Source of the DNA: Cristatella mucedo
Taxonomy: Eukaryota > Bryozoa > Phylactolaemata > Cristatellidae
Assembly (NCBI GenBank): GCA_009760855.2
Contig: WPIO01000134.1
Span: 922,001-986,000, forward strand
DNA length: 64,000 nucleotides
Reading direction: 5' to 3'
The position numbers were made by a program, and so were the translations under genes. The first letter of the stretch is position 1, and each line of letters starts with the position of its first letter. Positions 1-12,899 of this stretch are shown here, one piece after another. Under the pieces are notes generated by a model. It was not told the origin of the DNA. It searched no databases and saw only the letters and a program-made list of their open reading frames with translations.

Positions 1-984
1 AAGCTTCGAATTAGCCACCCACTGAGCAGTCTGCCAGCTGCACACAGGGAAGGAACTGGCTCCAGCCATTGCAATTCTGGGTCAGATCAAGCACAATGGT
101 ATTGTTCTTAACTTTAAGACCCCAGAGTCACTTCTAATGCTGGCAGCCACCAGATGGATTTTACTTGCCTCTGTTTGTTATTGAGGACATCACGGCAATC
201 CCCACGGTCATGTCTACTGCGGTGTGAGTAGGCTGATGCAGCACCGCAGGAGACTGATTTCTGTGTGGGGGCTGTTTTCACAAATCTCTGACTAAAGGTC
301 TGCTGTGTGCTTTCATTTATTTAAAAGGCAGATTCTTCGATCATGGCAGATCGCCCCTCTGCTTTTAGTTGTTAACGAATTGGTAACCCACTCCTCTGTT
401 GATAATCTGGAAAGATTTCTGACCACGTAATCAGCAAGTTTAGTGTTTCGATTTCTTTCCCGCAGTTAGGGAATCTTATGGTAGGTAAAGTGCCGCGACC
501 TTTTGATCACAAAGAAGGGTCCAAAGAGTCCACTGACATGTCAAATAGGCTCTGCATAGCATACCTTTTTCAACATCAGAGCAGAATCTCTTCTTACTAG
601 CTTTAGCAGTTGAAAGAAGTCACACCGGATCACTGAAAAGAAAGGAAGCAGAAGCGCACTGTTTTGGTCGGAAGGGGAGACTCGTGGTGCTGTTCCTCGA
701 AACAGCGTAATCCAAGCTCTTGAACCCTGATGTCATATAACATCAGCTGCTGCAGATTGGATACCGCTGGAGAAAATTCTTTGCTTGAAGATTAGTGCTA
801 GCATTACAGCAGCTCGACGGTCCAGCTCACACTAGCCATAAAGATCATTTTAAAACATACTAAATGAAATTCTTTCTAGTGCAACCTTACGCTGAGATTC
901 TCTGAGAAATGGTCATGCTGGTATTGCATATATAGACTGTGGAGAACCCAAAAACATACTGCATTTCTTTAGCGCCCCATGAGA

Positions 985-1085
985 ACTTAATCTTTATCCA
1001 GGAGCTTTAAATATGCTCCGGGTATCGAGTCGATGACCTTGATCATTAAAGGCAAGAACATATCCTGTGCCAAGGAAACTCACAT
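985..1085 (-). mobile_element. SINE S2-like tail, copy 1
   Basis: 'gcgccccatgagaacttaat' and 'caggagctttaaatatgctc' match the S2/LINE tail, followed by a 'gaccttgatcattaaaggc' head remnant. Shared with 32335-32435. Confidence 0.5.
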
Positions 1086-1331
1086 TACCAACTTGCTCCG
1101 GACTTAGTTCACTAGAATGAAAATACGATTCAAGCCGTTGAGATGGTGTTTGCAACTGATAGGAAAGCGTACAAGATTGAACCTGCGCTTACAAACCGTT
1201 GAAATCGTATGGTGCTACACAGCTTCTAAACCTTCTGGCTAAGGAGGGGTCGTCTTCTGCAATTAGATTCGGGCCCTATTTGGTCGCAAGGCCAAGCTTA
1301 GCTATTTAAAGTTATTCTTTTTTTGTTTTAG

Positions 1332-1764
1332 GGAACACCCATTGGGATGGTCGCAACACCGATTCAATATCCAGGAGGTAAGTTGCACTCCTGCAACTGG
1401 CTTTGTTATTTGGTAGGCATGATCATGGTGTGAACCGAGAATGTAAACACAAATTGGGTACATAATTTGTAGGTTGGCTCGACAGTACTAGCTGGTTGCG
1501 GTAGATCGCTGCTGCCTGTCAATGCTGGCAAAATAAATGTGTGCTGGCGTGTAGCTGCCTATCGACGTTCTTGCAGGGGTTGCAATGGCACCGACAGCTT
1601 ACCCTTCGGGTTCGATCTACCCTGGTGGAGCGACTGGTCACCCTGGTGGAGCTTCGGGTTATCCTAGTGGTGGCCATCCATCTGCACCGGGTGCTCATCC
1701 ACCGGCACCAGTTTATCCACCGGCTGGTAGTTCTTATCCTCCTCCACCACCGGGAGCCCTACCC
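1332..1764 (+). pseudogene. Annexin tail exons, copy 1 (degenerate)
   Basis: Exon 1332-1377 (GTPIGMVATPIQYPG, acceptor 'gttttag', donor 'gtaagt') and repeat exon 1577-1764 (MAPTAYPSGSIYPG onward) match copies 2 and 3. The repeat exon has lost its last codons and now runs into 'cccgtatgt', which could still act as a donor. The preceding His/Gly exon (about 186-232) has lost its acceptor and carries a stop. Large repeat insertions follow at once. No core exons follow, so this is a decayed partial copy. Confidence 0.65.
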
Positions 1765-1769
1765 GTATG

Positions 1770-4079
1770 TATAATATTTGTCTCAAGCTTGTCTGATTGG
1801 GTAACATAACTTCCTTGTCTAGCAGACCAAGTAGAACTTCATTTCCTAGCCGTGCCACTTCATCCTTTGCCTCGGTGCCTCGACGCCCACAACCTCAAGC
1901 CAGCCCTTGGCTCTGTGGCCAAGACACCTACCCGCTGGACGTAGCCAGCTGCTTTGACTGCCAGCGCTTTGCGAAATGAGGTTACCTTGCTACTGTATTC
2001 CCTCACATGGCGCCACCAGGCCGCAGCTCGGCCTTACTTCGTCCGCTCTCTTTACGAACATGCCCCACTATACGTTTCATCAACAATTACAACATATCTA
2101 TATTCTTTCTCAGATCACGCATCGTTCCTGCTGATTACTACGTTACCTACCGCCGTCAGTTTTGCCTTCTTGCTTCTATGTTGTTTTCCGGCCTGCTGAG
2201 AATGTTTCCCCTTGTTATAATTCTAAAGTCGAGAGCCCGGTGAGCGCCTGGGTGGCCTCTAAGGCTTCGTCCTGTTCTGTAGTAAAGCGTGTCTCATGCG
2301 CCACACTGCCCATATTTCCCCTCACTGGTGTAACTCACGCGACCGTGAACGTTGGTGGGTATCACCATGCCTGCCATTCACAGCACCCCCACTTATGCCT
2401 GTTCTTAGATTGTTCCTCATGGTTAATAAACCCTATAACACATTCTGAAGATGGTTCCTGATGGCGATCTTGACCTCTTCCGTTAACCTGGCGTAATGCA
2501 ACAAACTGTCCACTATAACCTCTGCCCCTCACTGTTCTTCTTCTCCTTTCTCTTCATACCCCTCAGATTAAATCAACCTGGCGAGACTAATTCTGACGCG
2601 ACGTCCTTGTGCTCCCCTCGCATACAATCCGTCTTGCTAGTCCCCTCGCACACGCATCTTCCCAAATGCCTTGGTTTAAGGGAACCCGGTGCTGACAACA
2701 AGTTTCCAATGGTGGGCATATAGGTTCTCAGTACGTCCGCACCACGATACTAGCGGTGTTCCACTATCACCGTCGCTGTACCTTTCATCTTGCAATTCTG
2801 CATTCAAAAATATCACATTACTATTTTTCTTTCTTATCACGTCTGTTATGGAAATTACAAAGACTTTTATTTGTACCATCAAACTCAGGCCCTTGAATGT
2901 GGCATGAATTTTACGTGTTCACGACTAAGTCACAGGGCTCTCTTATCCCCTGATCGCACCTCATGATGAATGATGTTGCCGACTCGACCAACAAGGGTCG
3001 CACGGATATTCGGTCTTACATGTTTCCTCCCACAGTGATACTAAGCTAGTCAATCCCCTATTCTATTCCAGAATCTTTAGGCTATCGATGGATCATATGC
3101 CCAGTCGACTCGCTTTAAAACAAAACCTACAATAGTGTGGTCCCTCCCTCCTTGCAGTCGCACCATCACCTGTGGAATCACAAAATCACAAGGACCATAA
3201 AGTTGAAATGATGATGCGTTGTACAATAAGATGGCTAAAACCCGCCTTGTGGTTTGGCCCTTTATCCGGCGCAGCAAAGCACCGAATCCGACCTGTTCCA
3301 TTATTGGTAAGAAGGGCCATAACACACGAACAACGGTGCTGTGAACGGTGCACTGCAACGATTTGCTTCACCACTGAACTAGCGCATAAAAGTATCGAGA
3401 TTCCTGACAGGCATAAGGCCTAATCCTAGCTTCTTACAAAATAATTGTTTGAGATAATCCAGATGCCACAATGGCATTCTGCCAATCTGACGTCTGACGT
3501 CGATCAGACCATCACCATCTCCTTAAGGTGCTTCCTCGGAATTTCGAAATTCTCTGTGCCATCGAGGCTGAAGGTCCTCTGTCTGAATGTATAGCCTCTT
3601 GTGTCCGATAGCTCCTCCTTAGCTTCTTGCTGTCAGCCAAGCATAGACATAAGATCAGCAGAGGATATAACCCTTGATGATGTTCGTGCGATATGTCAGC
3701 TGCTACTAATGTCACCATGCAATGGACACCCAGTACTGGCTCATGTCCATCGATATACTTCACATGCACGCTTCCCGTTCGATGTCTACATGCTAGCAGG
3801 GGGGGACCACGCCAATGATCTTAACAAACCCGGCACTGAATTTGTGATTCTCCCAGTGCACATACTATGACGAATAGTTCTCTAACCCATATTGGATTTC
3901 TTCTCCCCCACCGTCCTACTTCTAACGATTCTTAGATCTGGCTGCTTAGGACGAAGCCCAAGCATTGATCATATCAATAAAACGGTTCTGTGAGCGCTCA
4001 GGGGTCAGGGGCGGGGGGGGGCCGCGCGTGCATACCTTAGTCAAAAATGAGGCTGATAGGTGGAGTCCATCTACTTCAA
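1770..4079. other. Inserted sequence in copy 1, nothing recognised
   Basis: Interrupts the annexin duplication after exon-like 1577-1764. Short frames exist on both strands but none resembles a known protein. A poly-G run lies near 4010-4022. Probably decayed transposon DNA. Confidence 0.4.
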
Positions 4080-7000
4080 TAATAATAATATATTAATAGT
4101 CCACGTCTGAAAAAAATGCAGCCCATCAGAATGACGTGCATCTCATCTTATGGCGTTGGAAGAACAAGTTTATTCTTTAAAGTGAAATGATGGCCAGATT
4201 GTGAATGGTAAGTAAAAGTTCACCATGCGTTGAAAGAGAACAAACGATATGAATTAAGACTAGTGATTAGGCGGTATACATGCCATGCGTCATGCCATGT
4301 CAAATGTGGTTATTGGCATCACCGCAATGAACCAGTTGTCAGGCACGGCATATAAGAACATCAAGGCGATTATTCGCAAGGGCTCACAGAGGACCCACAT
4401 AAATGCCTTACCCTACTCATTAGGTTAATGTGTATGTATGGGTTCCTCTTTAAATGTTGTTCAGCTTCAGGGTTGTATGTTTTGACGCTATGTTCGTGAG
4501 GGATGTTTCCCGAGGCTTTGATGGAGCATGATTACGCTCAAATGCACGAATCTGCGCACTACGGATAATATACGTGATATATGATACGAGGTATTTATCT
4601 CGTAGAGCTGTGTTGGAATTCCGCGAATCCAATCAGCGAGTGACTGGTGACAGAGTGCAAATTTGACCTTGATGGGGTAGTAATCTGGAAAGATAGGCTG
4701 GAGCCATAGAATGTAAGAGACCTAAAAGTGAGCGAGCGACAAAACCTTGAAGTCAAATCCCGTTGCTATGACCAATGGTAAACCCCAGTGGACGGGTCGG
4801 CGAGAAGTAGGAGTCAGATGTGTACAACTAGCGACGTCTCCACTTGACAGACAGCCCTAGAATGCAGAGGTTCTTGCCCTATGGGGTCCACTGAAAATCG
4901 CCGCTACGATACCCACATGCTGGCAGGCCAGATATAGCACGTGAGTGTGCAGAAGTGCGAGGACCGAATATGTCCAGAGATGTGCATGAGACCAACTTGG
5001 ACAGTGGATATCTTTATCTAACACAAGCCCGAATTTGGAGCAATGTGTAGAAGCTGAAATAGGCGGATTTGACTGTGGAGCTGATATGAAGGTCGTCTAA
5101 CGGAGAGGTCGCTTTGGAATATGAACACCTAGATTTCGAGCTACAGATTCGGACACTGGAGAGTTATGCTGCAGAGCCTAATTTGAGAGTCACAGCCTTC
5201 TCCAATCTCTGGATCACACTGTGGTTGCCCATAACTAGTAAGTTAGTTTTAAATCATCATCTGGTTAGTTTTAGAAATTTGCTGAGTCATCCATGCTGGT
5301 CGGTATGTCATCAATGCATGCAGCTAGTGAGTATTGAGAGAATTTGAGGTTGCTCGAAGGCTGGGAGGGATCAAAGCCAAAGGTACACCTGAGTGTGCAT
5401 CCGCATAGAAGTGAAAGCCTAGATTGTGCTTGGCAATCACCATCAGCAAGAGGTCAGAGTATAAACCTGTGAAAACGTGAACCGGAGCCTAGCACAGAGT
5501 GCCCTGAGGAGTACTTTCCATATTTCAGAGGTACTTTCAGATGATCTTTGTCACATAGTCACCGTCAATACTTCTGGAGTCCTCCCACTGAGAAGGGGAC
5601 CCTGAACCACTGCAGAGAGCAGTGCCAGTGAATGCCCACGACCGAGGATGGCGAGATGAATATGCGCTCTAGAAGTACTTCCACTTTGTGATCGATGTGT
5701 ATCAAAAGCTGGCCGAAAAGATCAAGCAAAACAATCAGAGACAACTCTAACAGCTAACCCATAGTCTGCATTCCTAAGTATCGATCTTCGATTGTATACC
5801 CGAAGCACAATGCTGACTCTGTGGAGTGATATAGCAAGTCTGGCGAACGGAGATAAAGCCTATGCGGCTGGAACTTACTACAAGGTGTGGAGGTTTCGAT
5901 ATACGAGTGCAGCTTGGCTCTGGCCACGACCCCGTTCGAGTGTCTTTTATAGGAATGGTACGAAGGTGAAACTGGGCGGTGGGTCAGATTGCTCAAGGTT
6001 CTCTCCATCTTGGTGCAAGTGTAAGCATGTTCTGTGAGAAGTGGCCATGAACTAGACAAGCTTTTTTGAAAGGTGCTGGTACATAGACGCTGAGTAACTT
6101 TCAATTGACGCTATACTTATGTTAGCTGAATGCAATGAGCAGACATCAGAATCAATGCAAACGTAAGGAGCAGGACAGGTGGGTAGTAGGGTCCAGGGAC
6201 TTGTTTGATCCTTCCTTTGTAGTTGAGATACGAGACTTTAGGACTACGATCACTAGTGGACCTGCTTAAATGCATGACATATGAGGAGTCACGCCAGTAG
6301 AACCGAGACACACAGCATTCTAGTGGGAGAGGTTTGTCCATCGGCATGGATGGATGATCCTCTGGATCTTGTCTAGTCCTTCTTTCTGCACAAAGAATCG
6401 AGAGAAGCGATCGGCTAGATCATCATTAGGAGTAATCATCAGGGTGGAGGAGCTAAATTCTCTGGGAAACGGTTTGAGTGAGATGGTTGTATTGTTCGAC
6501 ATCAAGCATTTTTTTTTTGATGTGCATAGCTATGATTCACATATGTTTTTTTTCATAAACAACGTAGACGTTACCGTTTGCTGGGATCGATTGGTACAAC
6601 CTACAAGTAGCCTTACATATGCTGTCCGATGGACAGTTAGTCCCGGAAATCTTTTGTACATTTTTCAAGCTTTTTTCGTTTTAGTAGACCCTGGCTAGTT
6701 AATGTCTGCGGTAAACCATAGGCCGATCCTGGCGGGGGCCGCACATGCGCTTTATGTGTATTTCAGTAGGGGCAAACGCGGTCTAGCGTGTCCGCTGTGT
6801 CGTGATTTGAAGCTATCTACCAATGATGGACAGATCAGGAGGGAGGATTGAGGCAGCAGAGTCTGAAGCACTATTCCGCACCGGACAGCATCGAAGTGTC
6901 AAGGGTCTTGGGTTTCGCGATTCACAGAGTTATTGTAGAGGAGGAATGTGGGTCCACACACTGGTAGAGTTGATTAGATCTGCTGTGGGTGTCAGATAAG

Positions 7001-7130
7001 CCATGATTTGTATAATTGGATGTGCACAGAGTGCAGTTATATGAGGTACACTGGTCGAGTGTTGTGTGACCCTTGATGTGGGTAGGGCCAGTTCCACATG
7101 AGCCACGAGAGACAAGGAGTCAGTCAATGC
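4080..7130 (-). mobile_element. CR1/L2-like LINE fragment (family L-A), inside copy 1
   Basis: Matches, on the - strand, the LINE copies at 46669-48060 and 20000-22990: an 'aataataataat' end at 4080, 'acccacataaatgcc', 'aggctggagccatagaatg' with 'acctaaaagtgagcg', and 'tagtagaccctggctag' at 6684. All frames are broken. It forms part of about 6.4 kb inserted in annexin duplication copy 1. Confidence 0.6.
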
Positions 7131-8214
7131 ACAAAATTCGGTGCGCTGAAAGCGCTGCAGATAAGTTCTGCAAGCGAACGTCTGAAACGTTTACGAGGAA
7201 AGGATCGATTTCTTGCACACAGAATCCGAAAGGAGTATCGGAGAAATCTGAGTATAGCGCGGATTATGGTGACCTGCGTGCCGATAGACTACTGCCACTA
7301 TCGGCTAGGTTGCTTTCGGTGAGACACAGGAGCCACTGATTCAAAAGACTGCATCGAGGGTACCGAGACAAATGGCTTGAAAGTTGAATTTCGAGTGCGC
7401 ACGAATAATCACAATAGCAACTCCACCTGCAGTTTTGAATTCGATCTAGTGTGAAACGAACGAGAAACCAGAATGGAGCGTGCAGTGTCTTTCATTGTCG
7501 GACAGTTTATCGATTTCTCGCCAAGTTGTCAGTTCGGCGAGCGAGGTCGATACCATTTTCAAGAAAAAGGTCGACGTATATACTAGAGGTCTATTGCACA
7601 TTGAGCGAGGATTACCAAAGGCAGCGTTAAGTCTGGCCGATGGGTTAGCATGCGGGCCTGATGCACCAGCTAAAGTTAGGAGAGATTTACAGTGACGCAA
7701 GTGAGCCGTGCTGCGCTGTGGGATTCGGAGACAATGCTAGGTGCAATACCGGAACGAGCTGGTAAAGCCAAACGCCAGAACAAGAACACGATGAGCAGCT
7801 TCCGTCCATTCCTCTCACGTTCCCTATCACAGACAACTCGACTCCGAGTTGTGACAGACCAACTGAACACTTGCATCGACGACCACAAACTTCTCAGCAA
7901 GTGATGTACCAGGTCTGGGCTTAGAGCTAATCACATCACAGTCAGCATATGACTGGGTAGGGTGTAAAATGACCCTATGAGTGCGGACTAGAAAGCACAC
8001 ACGCACATCAAAAGGAGCTGTGCCTTTTTTACAATCTATGCGGGTCTTTCCGATTCTCTCTTCGTACATGTACTACTTACACAAGGCTCACTGCTGTGGA
8101 TGTTACCATCAAACATTTGGTAATGCTTTATAACAAATCGCCCAGTGAGAGACTCCGATCCTGGGGGCATTATACGAAAGTATTATTAATATCATTGTTA
8201 TTATTACTGATATC
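7131..8214. other. Inserted sequence in copy 1, ends in a + oriented SINE/LINE tail
   Basis: No gene recognised. 'atcgcccagtgagagactcc' to 'gggggcattatacgaaag' followed by an ATT-rich run (8130-8215) resembles a diverged L-A/S2 tail on +, marking the insertion's right limit. Confidence 0.4.
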
Positions 8215-10950
8215 AGTGGGCCTATGCAAATTTGTAGTATTGAGACAGTGCATGCCCTTTTTAGGTCGGTAAAGCAAGATAATGGTATGCACGTCTAATC
8301 GATCGGACCCGAGAGCCAAATTGCAGCCTGGAGGACGTTGATTATGATGTCTTTCTGCCCAATGGTGGATTATCATTTCGCACGCTTGTTTGATTTATGA
8401 TTTGAGCTGAAAAGCACAATGTATGTGGATATTTTCTTCGCTGTGCTTGGAATGCCAAAACTCGCTGAAAACCGAATTGACAATTTCTTTGCCCTAGGAC
8501 TCGTTACTCTCTGCTCAGTGCAATGTCCGCTATCAATCGTTGAGAATGAGGCAAGAGAATTCTGACAATGTTGTTGGTGGACGTTACTATAGCATTGAAA
8601 GCGATTGCAGACCACTACCTCCCACATTCCAATCCAAGTCTCTAACATCCTGAAGAGATGCAGCCGTGCGTTTCAAACTATTGTTTGTTCTCGTGAAGCT
8701 CACCGGCACGCAGGCAGTTTGGCTACCGCCGATCACCCTGACTTGTGATAAAACGGCACTGTTCTTGAAGAGCTGAAAACAACGGCGGTGACGCTGTAGA
8801 GTGGCAACATCGAATGCTGTAATTTGGCAGACTGTTATAATTTGCATCTCTGCCAGTGCACCCCAGCATGGACTGAAGCAGTTTGATTATTAAATATATT
8901 TGCTCACATAGGCATCGATTTGCTACAAAGAGATGGACAAAACATGTTAGTTCAGGAAAAAGCTTCTAAACCGGTTGAAACTGGCACGAATGATTATCAC
9001 TGCGAGGAGAAGTTCATGTTCGAAAGAAACGTTCGTTTGATATAACCTTCTTAAAATGGCTGAGCCTTGAATGCTGTGTTGATTTTCATTTACGAAAGCA
9101 ATGATGGCACATCAGATTTAGTTATTGCTTTTCATGACCTTGCCCCCAGGGTCATGTTCGAACCTTGCAGGCAACCTTCAAGCCACAAGTGGTGGTGAAA
9201 GGTGCGTGGTCTTCTATGTGTAGTCTGTTGAATAATAATATTAAACTTGAGCCCATGATATCTGTGTGGACGATGAGGTAGCCAGGGAGGTTCTCTGGAG
9301 GACTGCCTCGCCCAGTTGCTCTTTCCGTGGTGACCTCTGATTTGTAATGTGGCTTCATGTGACAGAGCCATTATAGGAGAGCGTGCGGATCAGCCAGAAG
9401 CTGTTGCATCTCATTTGCAAACGAAGCCCAGCTCCATACTTCAGACCTCTACAGCCTTCGTCTTTGTCTTATAAATACTTAACGGGCCCATGGGGTGAGC
9501 AGTATGGATTGCTGTTTTACAATTGGATTGATTTAAACCAGTGTTGCAAGTATTTAGGTAAATTTTTGATAGGTTTATATCAAAATTGACGCATGTATGA
9601 CAGGGTCTAATGGTATTTAAGAACCTTTTGTAAGATCCACAATTTCGCTATTAGTACTATCTCCTAAATTGAAGGGGTTCACAGAGACGTGCTACTGTTT
9701 GCAACTTCCAGAAATAATGCCCAGGGATGAGTTAGGGAGTTATTCTGCAGGCGAAAGATATTGGGAAGCCACGGAGCACTGCCTGCGTATTTTTTTGACG
9801 AACGTCTGTTGTGATGCTAACAATGCCCGCTTCCACACCGCGTGGTCACTTTCTGGCTTACAGCTGTCTGCCTGTGGTCGTGCCAGCACTCCTGAAAGCT
9901 GGCATCGAGACTGCAGTTGTTTGGGTTGAGTGGCTTTGCATTTCTTAAGAATGCAATGCGTTTCAAAACCAGGCCGATGTGTCCGCCCAGAGCCCAGACA
10001 TATTCCAAGGCCCGTGGGCATTCAAAGGCCTAAAAATACTTCCTGACCTGATCCTGCCCTCCTGACCTGCCTTGCCTCTGCCCCTCCGACCTTTCCCCAC
10101 CCCAAGCATCTTTCCTGACCTGCCCTCCACCTTTCCTCTCTGACCTCTCTTGCCCCAACCTTCCCCTGAACTCCAACCCTCGACCTTCTCTGACCCCCTG
10201 CCCTCCTGACCTTTCCTGACTCTCTGCCCTCCGAGTCTTGCTTCCTCTTGTCTGCCCTGAAACACCGCGGGCAGCCTCACTTCTGATTCACTGGGTCAAC
10301 CAAGTAATAATGGTCCCCTGTTCCGCAGTGAATATTGTTCTTAGAGTTGCAAATGAAGAATAGACAGAATCTGATTGAAAACGAGGGGCGGATGCCTTAG
10401 AGAACTGCAGGGAGACCTAGCAGTTGGCTGTCACCCTGGCAGCTTGCTGCCAGCTGCCCTGACTCTTCTCTGAAATAATAATGCTTCCAGCCAAAATATG
10501 CAAGGCTGGTGTGGCGAGCTGCGCTTACATAATAGACTCAACGACCATCCTGGATATTGAGGACCGGCCAGAGCGGCGCTACTGGAGCTTTGCATCGCCG
10601 GTGGAGTGAGCAGCCTGGAGCACTTTGTCGAACTCCCCCAGGCTAGCCGGTCAGGCGATCGTGATGAGTTGGCCTGATCGCCTATCGCCCAACGTGGGGC
10701 CATTCAACAATGAGATTGAAGAAAGGATCCATCTAAGATCCGTCGTTATTAATTTGAAGGCGCGCTGCGAGAGAGAGAGAGAGAGAGCGAGAGTTGAGAT
10801 AGCTAAGAGTGAGTAGCGTGAGGGAGAGCGAGCGAGGATGTAAATGCTAAAGTATACGCCTCTCGGGCAGATTGAGATGGTAGCCCGCGCCCATGACTTT
10901 GAATCGAGGAAGAACGCAGCACTCGCCCAGGCGTGACGTTTGATGCGTTC
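8215..10950 (+). repeat. Annexin 5' segmental duplication, copy 1, right part
   Basis: Homology to copy 2 resumes at 'aggtcggtaaagcaag' (about 8263) and continues through a SINE (about 9080-9250), a degenerate Pro/Asp minisatellite (10035-10265) and a short GA run (10769-10790), matching 33240-37150. Copy 2 contains about 1.2 kb (34390-35570) with no counterpart here. The homology fades near 10950. Confidence 0.8.
9080..9250 (+). mobile_element. tRNA-derived SINE (family S1), copy-1 duplication, diverged
   Basis: Matches 34083-34262 with many changes ('atgatggcacatcagattt', 'gggtcatgttcgaacc', 'caagtggtggtgaaagg') and carries an added 'aataataata' run. Confidence 0.6.
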
Positions 10951-12329
10951 AGGTCATGGCAGCTTAAGCATCGTGCAGAGGCTTCGCCAACACCACAGCT
11001 CGGCAGGAAAGCAAAAACAACAGCCGGCGCACAAATTAGACCGAGGTTCTCCAGCTGGCCGCTTCAGTCCTGGTGCGGTTTCAGGTAGCTGACAGGCATG
11101 ACATGGTGAGGGGGCGTGGTTTGACGCCCGATACGCGTTAATGGCAGCGAAACTGAATGTCCAGTAATGACTGTGGGTATTTGCTCATGGTGAGGAGGTC
11201 ATGCCCTCTCCTCAGCCCGCTCACCGCCTGCCTCTCTCTGGTGGCCGACTCATCCTCCATGTAAGAATGGGTCTATTGAATCATAAACTCATCCATAAAC
11301 CCATATAAGATATCAAATGCTGGGCGGGGTGAAGAGGACCGCAGGCCCGTCGGGGACGGCACTATCGCCGCCAGAGGTGCCGCCGCGACTAGGCCCGAGT
11401 AGTCCCATCAAGAAGAATGCTGTGTGGGTGCGCTGGTGCGTGCTGCGCAGTGGTGTCTGTGCTTGTTAAAGCGGTCCAACAGCGACCTCCCCAGCAGGTA
11501 AAGATTGCCGTATTTAATGAGCGCGGCCAGAAGGAGAGACGCAGTGCAAGATGCCTCGGCCGACGCAGCCATCCGAAGACATAAACCTAGCTCGCCAGCT
11601 GCTAGCGTGCTGCTAGTGTAGCAGAAGAACACGCTATTCAGCAGCAGTCATCAACGTATCCAGCTCGATACGTGAGTGGCTGAGTGTACGGGCTGAATTT
11701 TAACGCTAGATATATACGACGTTCAGCATTGCAGTTCTGCAATTGTTCCAGCCCATTTAAATGGATTAGTGACAGCTTGGAAGCGTCTTAGTATAAAGCT
11801 TACTCCACAACTCTCTCTGGATACCAAATTGGTAAATGTCCAGATGCGAATCAGTGTTCGAACGGTTAAAATTAAAATATCCTATTACCTTGCAAATATT
11901 TACTCGGAGAAGGATGCCATCTACGAAAAGTAGATCGGACAGCCTATAGTGAATAAATTTCAGGGTGTGAAATGAGCATAAAGTGCCTTTTGTGGGCAAA
12001 TAAAGCCATCTATCATTGTTGCAGCAGAAATGAAAAATATGCTTGAAATCGTCTACAACTATTACAATGCTTCAAGCCAGCTGTTTTTATCAATCGCTGG
12101 GATTTCAGAAACGATTTAATTTTAATCCACCAAGGACACACGGCAGATAAAATAATTTACAACAGAGTGGACTTCACACGTCTTTAATTAGCTCGCACTT
12201 TCTGGGTATTTTTTCTTCTCAAATTTTAGCCTTTTATATTTGGTACTGGTGCCAGTCTGACACAAATTCGCAGGGACCTAATTTCAGGAGACGACTCCCT
12301 CAAATTGCCTTAGTTCCCTGGTGCCCGCT
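10951..12329. other. Unannotated stretch
   Basis: Single-copy in this window; no protein, RNA or repeat signature seen. Confidence 0.3.
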
Positions 12330-12880
12330 ATCAATAATAATAATAATAATATAATATTGCATTTGATATAGCACCCTCAGCGAACTCAATCGCTTTCTAG
12401 AACTTCACATTCGCTGACTAATGTTGGAAAATGTAATGTAATGTAATGTAATGTATCTCCGTCAGTAACTCCACAAAGTCATAAAGACCGTGTGGGGCGT
12501 TACGCAGAGAGAGTTTGTGATAGCGCACTCACAGCCTAAGCGGCTTTCGGTACGCATTCGGTAGCCAAACAGACATCGTCTCACGCAACAAAGAGAAAGT
12601 GGGAAAGCATAGCAGAGTCAGGAGAGCAGTTGAGGTAGTGAGTAGCATAGAAGTAGCAGTTCAGGACCGCTGAAAAAAGATGTGCCATAGTCGGCAGTTG
12701 GAGAGTAGATGTCGTTGCGTAAGAATTGTGGAAGCGAGTTCCACAGTCTAGGACCTGCAGAGCTAAGCTTCTGTCGCCAACTGTCTTTAAGCGGAGGAAT
12801 GGGATAAGCGCGTTACGCTGCCTAGTTGTTCCGATTGTTAGTAGGGTAGACTGTGTGCTACCGAAGCGCGGAAAATTTTT
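12330..12880 (-). mobile_element. Repeat family B with L-A type tail
   Basis: An (AAT)n run and a weak L-A tail (12340-12420), then four copies of 'atgta', then 'ctccgtcagtaactccacaa' and 'cctaagcggctttcggtacg', shared with 48530-48790 and, on the opposite strand, 61385-61595. On the - strand it reads CSPxSAMLPTFSLLRETKSV then GYRMRTESRLGC in all copies. The coding family is not recognised. Confidence 0.55.
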
Positions 12881-12899
12881 CAGAGATCACATTTAATTT

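Larger units (their letters stand above)
1..1770 (+). repeat. Annexin 5' segmental duplication, copy 1, left part
   Basis: Aligns by eye to 31350-33180 and, with a gap, to 53130-54480, covering introns and three small annexin exons. The window opens inside this copy, so its upstream end is not seen. The stretch about 840-1320 is shared with copy 2 only. Confidence 0.85.

Noticed and set aside
9963-10280. Gly/Arg/Glu-rich - strand frame
   Set aside because: It is the complement of the degenerate CT/Pro minisatellite shared with copy 2.
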